Below are positions 23,471 through 33,879 of a stretch of 64,000 nt of DNA, piece by piece; the first letter of the stretch is position 1, and each line of letters opens with the position of its first letter. The translations under genes were made by a program, and so were the position numbers. Source of the stretch: Pogostemon cablin (taxonomy: Eukaryota > Streptophyta > Magnoliopsida > Lamiales > Lamiaceae); NCBI GenBank assembly GCA_023678885.1, contig CM042955.1, positions 32,396,088 to 32,460,087 on the forward strand, written 5' to 3'. The notes beneath the pieces are model-generated. The model saw only the letters and a list, made by a program, of their open reading frames with translations. It did not search any database and was not told where the DNA came from.

Positions 23471-25021
23471 AGCTTACGATCATCGGCTTTGATCATGCCA
23501 CTAGGCATTTGATTAAGACAAGCCGGTGGGTTTTCGTGAGCGGTAGGTGTAGAAAAAGCTTTTTTCTAAAAAAGGTTGACTCGAGCTCGGTCAAGTGACG
23601 TACAGCAGAGTGATTATCAAACAGTCTATAGAAAGATTTCGCATCTCTCAAAACTGTGTTTGATCAAGTTTTATCACACTTTATTTTGCTGAAAATATAT
23701 GGCTGCAAATTCCTTGAATAAAAAACATGTATCTGGTTAAATAATATTTCTCTATGTAACATTTTTTAAGAAATTTGCATATCTAACCCTCTGGTGAAAA
23801 AATAAAGGCAGAGCCACATGATAACCTAACAGAAAGACAATAAATTCAATTAAAAAACTGTTAGAGCCACAAGGTTTGAAAAGCATTGTCCAAAACTATT
23901 CATAGATAAACAAAATGATACCACCGTAGTTATGCAACGAAGAACTGAGTACAGAATCAAAAACTCTGTTCTGTATTCATTATCACAAGCTAATTCCAAT
24001 TTGGTCAACACAAAACTCACTAAAATATTTTTAGAATTTATATTTTTCCTCGATTGAAACGATTATCATGGAGCATTTTGTCAAACACTGAATGGACAAC
24101 AAAAAAAAATCAAGCAATCAACAATAACAATCAAAAGAATCATGAAGTAATATAAAACACTCCTCAAAATGAAAATGAAACTAACATTAGCTATGGAGAA
24201 CAACATAAGATGCTCATGAATTACGATGCATGCTTAACAAAGCACCATTTATTGTTCACACTGTAACAAATAAGTCGGATAAAATTCAAACAGAACAAAT
24301 CAGTCTATGTGTGCATAAATAAAGTAGAGCAGACTCATGGGTATGATCAAAGGCACGGTATTATAGAAGCAAACAAGGGGAGAAGCTTGTTGTACGAAAA
24401 CAAAAAGGGAATAAAACTGGGGGTAAGTTGGATGTGTCTCTTATATGGGTCAGTTGAAGCGGGTACGATTCACAGAGAAGGCGCAATTGTAGAAAGAACA
24501 GAGGACCACTCCTGAGTAGACCGAAATCAGCTTGCAACAGTCGGTCACTGGGGTGAAGCCAACTTGTGACTGATTATGAAAGAAGAGGAAAGCAGAATGA
24601 GCATTTCATAAATAAAATTCTCTGTTTAGATAGTGAATCATCATCAAAGCTTGTAAAAAACGGGAAGTCTATTCCGAGAGTGAAATTACAAGTTGCTAAA
24701 AATTCGTAGGATGCTTTGTGAGCGTGCCACGTACAATACGAGAAAACCGGGAACCTTACTGTGAGGCAATTTCTCATACACTTGGTGAACGGGAGTATTC
24801 TATCAAATTATGCAAAAAATCTATGAAAAGCCACAGAGAGCATCCGTAGAAATACTGCGTATAAAGAAGGAACAGACGCAGGAGAGAATAACAAAAACAT
24901 TATCATCTGCAAGCACACGCGGAGGTAAGTGCTAATGCATTTATCATCTGAATTTAACCGAGAAGGGAAACGAGTAATAAGAACATTATAAATCAATAGA
25001 ATATAAGAAGAAGGTCAAGAG

Positions 25022-25250
25022 TCAGCGATGTACCTGCGTCGTCGGGAGTGCGGCGAAGATGCGGTGGTGGCGACTTAGTGTTTGGAGTAAAAAAATATCA
25101 AGCAACCGAGAGGTCTGCAGACCCATGGTTGCTACAGTGAGAGAGCAGAGAAAGAAAGAGAGGGTAAAGTGGGTATTCAGTACTCTTCTCAATGAAGGAA
25201 GATGAAGATACCCTTTAGACATTTACCGACACGACTGTGAGGTGAGATGA
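25022..25250 (-). other. GC-richer 5' exon-like block in Helitron A
   Basis: On the - strand a GC-richer block rich in CGCCGC and CACCACC words ends at CGACGACGCAG, followed by a GTACAT donor and GACTC. A similar junction (donor GTACATTACTGACTC) sits in Helitron B near 31315. The two look like paralogous untranslated first exons carried by the two Helitrons. Confidence 0.4.
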
Positions 25251-25338
25251 AGGCTGAAGTAGAGAATCAGGGACACGTGTTAGAGAAGTCAGCAGAAATT
25301 GACGCGTGTGAATTCTTGCAACAGGCCACACCCAAGGC

Positions 25339-26020
25339 CAGAGATGTTAAATGGGTCAGCCCTAACCCATTAGGGCTGGCCCTAATGGATTTCGGGCTAA
25401 TCGGACTTCGGGCTAAATCGGGTCTGTTTAAACGGGCTATGAAAAGGTGAACCTATCCCTAACCCTAGCGGGCTACGGGTTAAACGGGCCGGGCTCGCGG
25501 ATTGTACGATAAAAAATATTTAAAAAATTATAAATTATAATTTATTATAAATAATATAAAAAAAAAATTTAACTAATACATTATTTAAAATTTGAGAGAA
25601 TTAAGATTAATACATGCAAAATATTGTTAAAAGATATAAATTAAAAGAATTTGTGATAATTAAATTAATCTTAATATATTTATTCAAGTATTTTATTTAT
25701 TAGAGAAAATTTTGGGTTAGGGTAAGAAAAAAGATGAGAAAGAGATGAAAATTAAAAGATGGTGAGAGTTTGTCCAACGATGGGTTGGGAGTAGGGTGGG
25801 ATTGGGTGGTCGATGTATAGATTATGGGTGTTAAAATTAATTAAACATAATAATAATAATAATTTTCAACCCTACGGGCCAACCCTATTAGCCCACGGGT
25901 TAATCGGTTCGGGCCAAAAAGCCCGGATGTTAAACGGGCTCAAATTTCTTGGCCCTAACCCTAAATTTTTTTGGGTTAATCGGTTCGGGCCCACGGTTTA
26001 CGGGCTTATTAACAACTCTA
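25339..26020. mobile_element. hAT-type MITE inside Helitron A (682 bp)
   Basis: The left end is CAGAGATGTTAA and the right end in reverse is TAGAGTTGTTAA. The flanks CCCAAGGC (25331-25338) and CCGAAGGG (26021-26028) fit a diverged 8-bp target duplication. Subterminal blocks are rich in GGGCTAA and CCCGTTTAA words in both orientations. It has no transposase. It inserted into Helitron A, so it is younger than that element. Confidence 0.75.
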
Positions 26021-26071
26021 CCGAAGGGTAACTAACTTGGCCATTCCCTTTTATATAGTACTAGGTGGGTG

Positions 26072-26092
26072 GCACCTCAATTCTTGAGGTGC
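26072..26092 (-). terminator. Helitron B 3' terminal hairpin
   Basis: Nine paired bases with a three-base loop, 11 nt from the terminal CTAG. In Helitrons this hairpin is thought to act as the stop signal for rolling-circle transposition. Confidence 0.85.
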
Positions 26093-26725
26093 TAGCCCGG
26101 ATTATGCCAAGAGAATGGAAAGCTGAGGCGTATGATAGTTTTTCATATTCTTTTCCAGAATCAATACCTGAATGCACAAATACAAGAAATGGAAGGAAGA
26201 CAACACAAACTTGAAGACATAAATAGTGATCAAAATATAAATAATTTTCAGGAATTAGAGATGTGTAATAAGCATCACGAATCACTTCAATGATATGGGG
26301 TTAGCACAAAAACCTTCTTTTTAAAGCACCAGCCCTATTACAAGTAAAATAATATTTCCCAGTACCTACTTTAAGTTGCAATAAAATGAGCTGAGGCTAA
26401 TATTAACAGAGAACCAAATCCATGAAAACAAATGAGCTTACACATTTAATACCTACGTCTTAAAACCTACATTTGGGGTTGGGAGCACACGCCCTTCAAC
26501 TTCAGTGAGACAACAAAAGCTTTCAATAGACTCTTAGCATTCTAATTTCTGGAAGATCGAAAAATCATTTATGTAGCGCTTATCTCAACTTTCTTGGTGT
26601 TAGATTGGTATGTGTGCATTAGACGTTGCTTGAAACCTTAGAAAAACAACATTTTTGTGTAAAGAAACAAAAGAAGTATGGAGGCAGAGCAATTAAACAC
26701 AACTGCCATGACACAGGCCCGACTC

Positions 26726-26827
26726 TCAATCATACGAAAAATCTTTACCAACCAATTCAGCTTCATGTCTTAAACACTCTATCAAGGACTTTCCTTCCAA
26801 TGCCCTTCGAATCAACTGGGCAGCAGT
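26726..26827 (-). pseudogene. Exon-like island, family not identified
   Basis: After a CTATGCAG acceptor the - strand reads 33 residues (TAAQLIRRALEGKSLIECLR, HEAELVGKDF) and then a stop. It is amphipathic and protein-like. I cannot name the family. It lies near the 3' end of Helitron B and is likely a captured exon. Confidence 0.4.
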
Positions 26828-27239
26828 CTGCATAGAAAAGGACAACCTAAATAAATATCCAAGACGAACCAACCTTTAGGGATAAAACAAAATAAATTCT
26901 AAAGAAAAAGAACTTAAAAGAAAATAACGTTGTCTGAACTGGAAGAACTGCCAGTCTGACTTGTTGACATTTACTTCGGATTGATTCATAAATGACCTAT
27001 TTTTTCATAACATCGTGATTGAACATTCCATGATATAAACGCAATACTTTGCAGTTCCAATGAATCAAGAAGCCACATCTAAAGAAGCAGTAAAATCATA
27101 AACCATTAATTTTCCAAAATATACATAGATCATTATCAAGATGAATAAGACAATGAATATTTCATAGAACACCTTAACCACTGACATCATCATCAAAATA
27201 AAAATTACACCATCAACCTTAAGCCACAAAATAATAACT

Positions 27240-28930
27240 TATTACTTAATTTGTAATTTTTTTTTCTTTTCTTGAAATAGACGCCAGACGGAGACATTAG
27301 ACAAATATAATATTCGTACCATCTAGGGTGAGAACTAAGAATAATGAAAGAATGAACTCAGAATTATTTATTCTAAAAAAGATAGCACCTATTATTAGTT
27401 GACATAATTGGATCAAATAAAGATCCTTCAGCGAGTCTACAAAATAACTACAAATTTTCAAACTAACTTTACACATGAGGATGAGTTTAAGCAGTTTGTC
27501 AGAAACTTTCAAAATCGATTCATAATAACATCCCTTAAAAGAACATGAAACTTTCAAATTGAATAAATAAAAGCAATGAAAAAATAGATAATGGAAAAAA
27601 AGGATTAATATGTCGAAGATGGAATATAATGTATGGCATCATCTCATATTTGAGCAAACCAACTATAAGATACATTTTGTGATATAAATGCAAGATAGAT
27701 CAACAAGTATTAAGCATACACAGTTCAGAAAATTATAACAGCAAACGATGTTTAAAATGCATATAACATTTCTAAAAACTCCATTTATAATATAAGGTAT
27801 CTCATATTTTAGCAGACCAACTATAAGATATATTTAGTGATCTAAATGCAAAATAGATCAACAAGTATTAAGCATACGCATTTCAGGAAAATATAACAGC
27901 AGAAGATGTCTAAAATGCATATAACACTTCTAGTTGACCACAATATATGATAGGAAAGGGAAAGGTTGGAGTACAATCCTGCCTAAATCTAGTCAATCTT
28001 CCCACCAATTATAATACAATTAAAGTACAAAAGCTAACATTGTCATCAGCCACCCAAATCAAAGGAAAATGCACACCCATGTATTATTATGAGTAAAAAC
28101 CTATGTCATCCCAATGTGAGCATTATGTTTGTGGCATGTAGCAGAACTTCAGAGAATAAAAATACTCGCACACACAAAACAAATTTCACAAGGGGCAGTA
28201 TATAAGATTTTCACATGTAAAATGACCAAGTAGTAAGACTCAATCTTTTTCCATCTCTTGTAATACCTTATTTTAAATAAATTTGTGGATACTACACAAA
28301 GACAAAAGGCACAAGAAAGTTTTTGTGAAGCAGGTAAAGGGTGTTGCTGCAAAGAGAACAGAGTACTACGCAATGCACAACAGTACCAAATATGTGTTAA
28401 TCCCATAACTTCGAATAAACCTTTAAATAAGGATGTAGAAAACCGGTCCCCATGCACGCATCCACAAATTGATCAGATTAGGTGCTAAGCGCCATAGATA
28501 TGCAGCAAACTTCGTACCAATAACGATACTATCCTGCGTTGCTAATTCCTTACATATAGGAAACAAAAATACCTAATCAACAACATGAAAATAATCTATT
28601 TCCCTCTGCTAAGGTACAACTATCATATAGTGAAAATTCACAAAATTCTTGGATAAACTTCCCAAAAAGCTTCTCACTTTGTCTATTCAACTTCCCATAC
28701 CATAAGAATCAGTTTATCAAACACAAATAAATCCCGTTCTCAACCGCAAGATTAAATTTAATGATGTTTATTTTTCTTTCCATAGTGCAGTAACCACCAC
28801 ACTTTTCGCCATACATATTATAGTTTCAGTTCTAAGCAGAAGAGAGATGTACATGAACCACACTTAAATTTCAGAAAAAACAAAATAACGGATCTCAATA
28901 TCATTAGTTCAAGAGGACAAGATTTTCATT
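27240..28930. other. Helitron B interior, no gene seen
   Basis: AT-rich, intron-like sequence without recognisable domains. Two diverged copies of a phrase containing AGACCAACTATAAGATA and AATAGATCAACAAGTATTAA near 27655-27750 and 27800-27905 show an old tandem duplication of about 150 bp. Confidence 0.45.
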
Positions 28931-28941
28931 GAAACTCATAC

Positions 28942-29000
28942 CTTGAAACTTGTCTTTAATGTCGGAAGGTGATATTGGTGCCAGCAGCTTAAGCTGTGTT
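28942..29000 (-). pseudogene. Short exon-like island
   Basis: On the - strand a TTATAG acceptor is followed by a frame reading TQLKLLAPISPSDIKDKFQ and a GTATGAG donor. Intact splice sites on both sides support an exon origin, but the protein is not identified. It lies inside Helitron B. Confidence 0.4.
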
Positions 29001-29611
29001 CTATAATAGACATAACTTACACTGAGTCAAACAAAATTAGAACAACGCAACTGAATTATTTGTTTAAGACGAAACATATCGTAAAATGAACTTAATAAAT
29101 GATAAAAGCCAGACTAAAATTTAGTAAGCTTAAGGGTTTGAGAACAAGCATATTAAGCCTCTAGATTGACATTGATTGATCAGTCCATCTCAGTTGTTCA
29201 TATTTAAACTGAATAAATTAATATCTATAAAAGTTGGTCAATCTTAAAATTCCCAAAGGTTTAAGAAAAAATGGCAATCTAATAATACCACAAAACAAGT
29301 TTCCATGAGTCCACTTTTCACCACTATGGAGCAGTGCACCCAAGAACAAGAACAGAGGTTAAGGAAAAAATTCTATCATCTACTGAAAAGATAAAATATA
29401 TTTATACTGATTAAGATAATAGCATGACAGGTTTTTCCACATGTACAAAATGTAATAATATACTAAATGGCCAAATACTTTCGAACACCAATCCATTGAC
29501 GTAGTCACATAACTGCATAAATAAACATATACTTTTCGGTTAAATACCTTAAATGAGAAAAAAACTTTCATCATTTGATTTCATCATAGACAACGTGCAG
29601 GTGTATACCCT

Positions 29612-29671
29612 TTACTTCTTCAAGTTTCCTTGCTTTGGCATATTATCATTCCCTCCATCAACATCCTCGAC
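29612..29671 (-). pseudogene. Short terminal exon-like island
   Basis: On the - strand an acceptor CATCAG precedes VEDVDGGNDNMPKQGNLKK and a TAA stop. It could be a last coding exon. It lies about 0.9 kb downstream of the SGT1 fragment but does not match known SGT1 text, so it may come from another gene. Confidence 0.35.
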
Positions 29672-30608
29672 CTGATGGAATAGGAGAAAAGGATAATATA
29701 AGAACATTTAAAGTAAGATAAAGTCAATAAATAGTATATCTAAGTTTACATATGTTGCATAACACTTACGAGCTACATTTCAAAATTTTAGCATAAACGC
29801 AAGCACTCTAAGAATCGTATAGTGACGTAGCCATTCATTAGTTGGCCGTAGGGGAACAGTTTGACACTACTTTTAAAGAGCTTTAAGTAAATTAATCTAG
29901 ATTCTACAATGCAAACCAGTATGTTGTACAAGAAGGGTACTAACAATTAATTACTAAGGTAAGTGTAGCCAACTTGCCAAAAGTAAATAATCTAGTAATG
30001 TGAACAAAAATTTCGTTTGTTTATATTCTGAAACTTCTACAGAAGTGTTAAGCCATCCAATGCCTTTGAATCGATGAATATACCAAGTCAAAAGTAGGTG
30101 TAAACAGCAACTTCAGCTTCAATGCTACAACACGAGATATCTAACTAATTATTAATGAGAAAAATTTGTATCACTAATGACTAAACTTGAATTCCATCCA
30201 TCCAATACCTTCAGTGAAGTCTGCATTCCTTTCTTTATTCCTTAATAAACTCTTGATCAACAGTCTGCATTTTTCACAATTACACAGATATATTACCTTA
30301 CAGCAAACTATACACAAGTAAGAATTCCAGAAACACAATTAAGAATTTATCAACATCGAAGTTCCTCATATTCCCTTCAAATTCAATAGAGTATCTGAAA
30401 CCTGAATTTCAGATACTTCAATTTTAAGAGAGCAATGGTTTGCGCTACAACAAAAATCAATACATATAAATGACCACCTTATTCCATTTAAGACCTCAAC
30501 TATCTTATTGGGGATTGATTTTCACAGAGTGAAGCTAGATTTAAGCTTAGCTTAGAAATTGAATTAAAGAGATACTATATGACTAATACAAGCAACCAAT
30601 CAAATTAC

Positions 30609-30729
30609 CTGCTATGCTCTCGAAACGTTCTTTGATCAAGTTGGGAAACCTGGAGTCTTTAGGAGCCAAAGAAGCACCAATATCTAAGATTGTCTTAGCA
30701 GTCTGGTATTCTTCAAGTTTGATGCAAAC
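30609..30729 (-). pseudogene. SGT1: SGT1 TPR exon fragment
   Basis: The - strand reads CIKLEEYQTAKTILDIG, ASLAPKDSRF and NLIKERFESIA and then hits an AG/GTAATT donor. This is the third TPR and following helix of plant SGT1, the HSP90/RAR1 co-chaperone needed for NLR immune receptors and SCF ligases. From memory the family text is close to MKLEEYQTAKAALE and SRFTKLIKECDERIA. The CS and SGS domains and other exons are not found nearby. It lies within Helitron B, so I read it as a captured exon, not a working SGT1 gene. Confidence 0.75.
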
Positions 30730-31299
30730 CACTCAACAAGAATTAAAAAAATAATAATAAATAACAAAAGAATAAGACTTTCATGTGCACACTTAATACC
30801 ATATAACTCCTTATCATGTCAATTCATAAGAGAAAATTAATGATAGTAAACAAATAAAGCAACTAACCAAAATGTCATAGTAACACATGGAAATAGAAAA
30901 GGCTCAAAAACAGAGAAAGGATAACATATTTTACATTGGCACAATTAGCACAATGGGAAAATGCTAGATGCACATACTAATACTCATGGAAAAGCAAGAG
31001 GGGTTAAGTGTTATTGTCAGTTTTATCCACAAGCCCAGCATGCAATTTGAATCGGTGAAAGTAATTGTGAATCCTAAAAGCATAGAGTCATTGAATTACA
31101 AGAACACCATAGAAACACAAACAATTTCTGAAACAATGAAAAAAATATAGAAAACCTTCTGACACCCAACCAAGGAAAGATAATTTAGAAGAGAAGAACA
31201 ATTTAGAGTAATGATTCAATATCGCTTATGCATTTCTCATTTCAATTTAACTTAGAAAGGAGAAACAAACAATAAGAAATTTAGAAAAAAGTGAATGTT

Positions 31300-31450
31300 T
31301 GAGAGTCAGTAATGTACCTTCCAGCGATGTTTGGAGTACGCTGACGGAATGTGTGAAGTGGAGGCGGTGAAGAAGAGCAGAAAAATTGAATGTGAAGATC
31401 TAAAGGAAGATGAGGTGAGGTTGGATTTTGGAGGAGTATTTCACGCCACG
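31300..31450 (-). other. 5' exon-like block in Helitron B
   Basis: On the - strand a Pro/Ser-rich GC-richer block (CACCGCCTCCACTTCACAC) ends in GGAAG before a GTACATTACTGACTC donor. The junction is shared with the block near 25022 in Helitron A. It is likely a non-coding first exon of a transcript driven from the Helitron 5' part. Confidence 0.4.
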
Positions 31451-31769
31451 TAGCGACCCATTATGGCTACCAACAAATTCAAATGCTTAATTTTATCAAT
31501 GGATGGAAATACTATGTACAAAGCAAAAGTGTATTGTATATTCTGAATTTTTTTTATGAAACGTTAAACACGGCTGTTTGTAGACATTTTATAGACATTT
31601 CGTTGGCATTGGTCAAGACGAGCTACTTTATCAAAAATCATAACAATAGCTAATAATCATTTCTTCTAAATGTACAAAAGAACAAGAACAGCAATGATAC
31701 ATCGAACACAACAAGTACAACGAAATTCCACAGCTGAACGTAGAAATCAGTTTACAAGTGTGCCTTAAT

Positions 31770-32170
31770 TAAAAAAAATATTCCAGAACGTTACAATCAG
31801 AAAATAATGAGAAGACATTCACGAAGAGAACTTACGAAGTGGAGCTCCGAAGGCCAAAGGGCAGCAATAGTCGGCGGGTTGGCGGCGGGCGAGGAAAGAT
31901 TGACGACTTTGGAGGGGATTAGACCTCTGAAATGAAATGTGAAATTGGGATTATGCCCAAATCAGCGTACTTTCCTTGACAAAAATTCCAGGACGTGACA
32001 ATCAAAAAAATAATAAGAAAACAGCGACTTACCGGAGGAGACCTCCGAAGGCAGTAGCGGCAGCAATTGTGGGCGAATTGGCGGTGGCCGGTGAAGGGGC
32101 GACGGCTTCAGTGACGTGTCAAATCAAATGGTTGTGCACAGAATTGAGATTATGCCAGATGAAAATATGA
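31770..32170 (-). repeat. About 200-bp tandem duplication near Helitron B 5' end
   Basis: Two units share TTCCAGAACGTTACAATCA against TTCCAGGACGTGACAATCA, then CTTAC, a GGAG/CTCCGAAGGC block, GCAGCAAT and a final GATTATGCC. The first unit starts near 31775, the second near 31980. Each has a splice-donor-like CTTAC (GTAAG on the - strand) next to a GC-rich block, so this may be a duplicated leader exon. Confidence 0.6.
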
Positions 32171-32344
32171 AATCCATTGTAGCGGTAGGCGACGGGGTTC
32201 AGGGCAATAAACGGTAGCGTGATGAGGTGGAAGCCACATATTTTACACGATCGACGCGTGGCTGTGCGGAGGAAAAAAAGGTAACCTTCTACCGTGTGGA
32301 AACTGGCCGGGAAACGGGCTTGCTCCTTTTATATATATAGTAGA

Positions 32345-33081
32345 TATATATAATGTATAGATATTTTTACACAAGTATAAATGTGAATAAAAATCATCAT
32401 GATAAGAGCATGCTCGACCTTCCTTTTATTTTATAAAATAATATAGTAATAATAATAATATAAAAAATTCGTATTATCATTTTATGATTAGGTTAAGCTT
32501 GGTCTTCCTTTTTAAATTATAAAATAATACTACATATAATATATACTAGTATGGATCCCGGGTTGTAAAGTTACAATTTAAAAAAATATATAATTCAAGT
32601 TTAATATAACTACTTATTCAACAATTTTAAAAATATAATTCAAATTTAATATAACTATTTATTCAATTATAATCTAATATAAGTTTATTTTAAAAGTAAA
32701 ATTCAATTTATATACATTCAAATATAAATCTGCTTCCATTAGTAAAAGTTTAATATCGTTGTTAAAGTGATTTATCAAAAAAATTTTAAAAAAAAATATT
32801 GAATTGGTTTCTTAATTTTTGTTATGATTTTTGTTGCAAAATTAAATTAATCAAAAAAATTTAAAATATGTTAATTTAATTATTGAAGAAAAAAATTTAT
32901 AATAAAGTTAATTAATAAAAAAATTCAATATAAATCAATTTGATGAAATAAAAAAAATAAATTTTAACAAAATTAATTTAAAAACTATAATATTAACCAT
33001 AAAAAAATAGTAATGTAAAGAATCAAAGGATTAAAAAATAAAAAAAAATTAAAAGAAAAACAGAATTATAATAAAAAAATA
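32345..33081. other. AT-rich intergenic, no gene seen
   Basis: Extremely AT-rich low-complexity sequence with ATAATATAAT and AATTTTAAAA words. No open frame or RNA gene is supported. Confidence 0.55.
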
Positions 33082-33125
33082 GGAATAATTACTAATATGT
33101 ACACACTTTGTACCCCTAATTACTA

Positions 33126-33406
33126 CTCCCTCCATCCCATAATACTTTTCTCACTTTCCTCATTTGTTTGTCACACAAAACCTTTCACCTCCAAAAAAGG
33201 AAACACCACTTTATCCAACAACCTCAAAAATTACTTTAATTTCAAATATGTTATTCCTTTTTCATACACATATCATTACTTTATACTTTTTTATTACCTA
33301 AAAATACTACAATACCCTCCAAAGTCAATAAAGTTGATCAAAAAATATAATTTTTCTTAAATAACGTGAAACAGTAAAGGTGAAAAGTTTTTCTGGATGG
33401 AGGGAG
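33126..33406. mobile_element. Stowaway-like MITE (281 bp)
   Basis: Ends CTCCCTCCATCCC and GGATGGAGGGAG are flanked by TA (33124-33125 and 33407-33408). The frame across it is not a gene. Confidence 0.85.
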
Positions 33407-33514
33407 TACTAGATACATTGATTTAAAATAATTACTCTCACATACAAAATATTAAAGTAAAATACCAAATATAACCCCAAACTCATACACTTAAATCACA
33501 AACCCTAAACCCTC

Positions 33515-33690
33515 ACCCACCGCCGGACCACTATCGGACCACCGTCGGCCGCACGGAATTATACCGGACCACCGTTGGCCAGTCGCCGGAGCTCCACCTG
33601 ACCGCCGGCCGAAATTCTGCCTGACCGCCTCCGCCGCTGCCGGTCGATCGCCGGAATTCTGCCACCGCTAGACCACCCCACTTTTTTGCT
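33515..33690. repeat. GC-rich CCGGACCACCG block
   Basis: Short imperfect repeats of CCGGACCACCG and CGCCGGAATTCTGCC stand out in strongly AT-rich surroundings. It translates to low-complexity Arg/Ser/Gly text with no domain. It may be the body of a small transposon that captured a GC-rich host segment. Confidence 0.5.
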
Positions 33691-33879
33691 ACACATGCTT
33701 CTTTTTTACTGCACACATTTTTTTTATTGCACACACTTTTGCTGCACACAACATTTATATGCAGCACATTGTAGGGGTAATATTGTAACATCACTATATA
33801 TTTTTGTAGTTAGTAGTAATTTTTTTGTATGTTTGTATCTCATAGTAATTAAGGGTTTTTTTGTACCTAGTAATCCTCC

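Larger units (their letters stand above)
19950..26059 (-). mobile_element. Helitron A (older, probable)
   Basis: Read on the - strand, the 3' end at 19950 reads GGGCTAACACCTCACTACCTAG followed by T. This matches the end of Helitron B except that half of the terminal hairpin is deleted. The probable 5' end abuts Helitron B near 26059 with TACTATATAAAAGGG, a close relative of B's 5' end; the leading TC is not preserved. A second hairpin of the same family lies inside, at 21775-21795. It carries an RHD3 exon fragment, other exon-like islands and a hAT-type MITE. No Rep/helicase frame is present, so it is non-autonomous. Confidence 0.6.
26061..32344 (-). mobile_element. Helitron B, 6284 bp, non-autonomous
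   Basis: Read on the - strand, the 5' end at 32344 starts TCTACTATATATATAAAAGG. The 3' end at 26061 is CTAG, 11 nt after a perfect 9-bp stem (GCACCTCAA, loop TTC, TTGAGGTGC at 26072-26092). The base before the 5' end is A and the base after the 3' end is T, as expected for insertion between A and T without target duplication. No RepHel protein is encoded. The body carries exon-like islands, including an SGT1 TPR exon. It inserted at the 5' border of Helitron A. Confidence 0.88.
33082..33879. mobile_element. TIR element of about 0.8 kb, class unclear
   Basis: The left edge GGAATAATTACTAATATGTA and the right edge, in reverse GGAGGATTACTAGGTAC, are imperfect inverted repeats that continue for some 40 bp. 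The interior holds a Stowaway copy (33126-33406), a GC-rich CCGGACCACCG block (33515-33690) and GCACACA repeats. No transposase is visible. Target duplication was not resolved. Confidence 0.45.

Noticed and set aside
22201..30729. Resident RHD3 or SGT1 genes
   Set aside because: Only one recognisable exon of each is present, they lie within Helitron borders, and neighbouring exons of the same genes are missing.
19950..32344. Autonomous Helitron with Rep/helicase
   Set aside because: No Rep HUH motif or PIF1-type helicase frame is present in either element. Both are non-autonomous.
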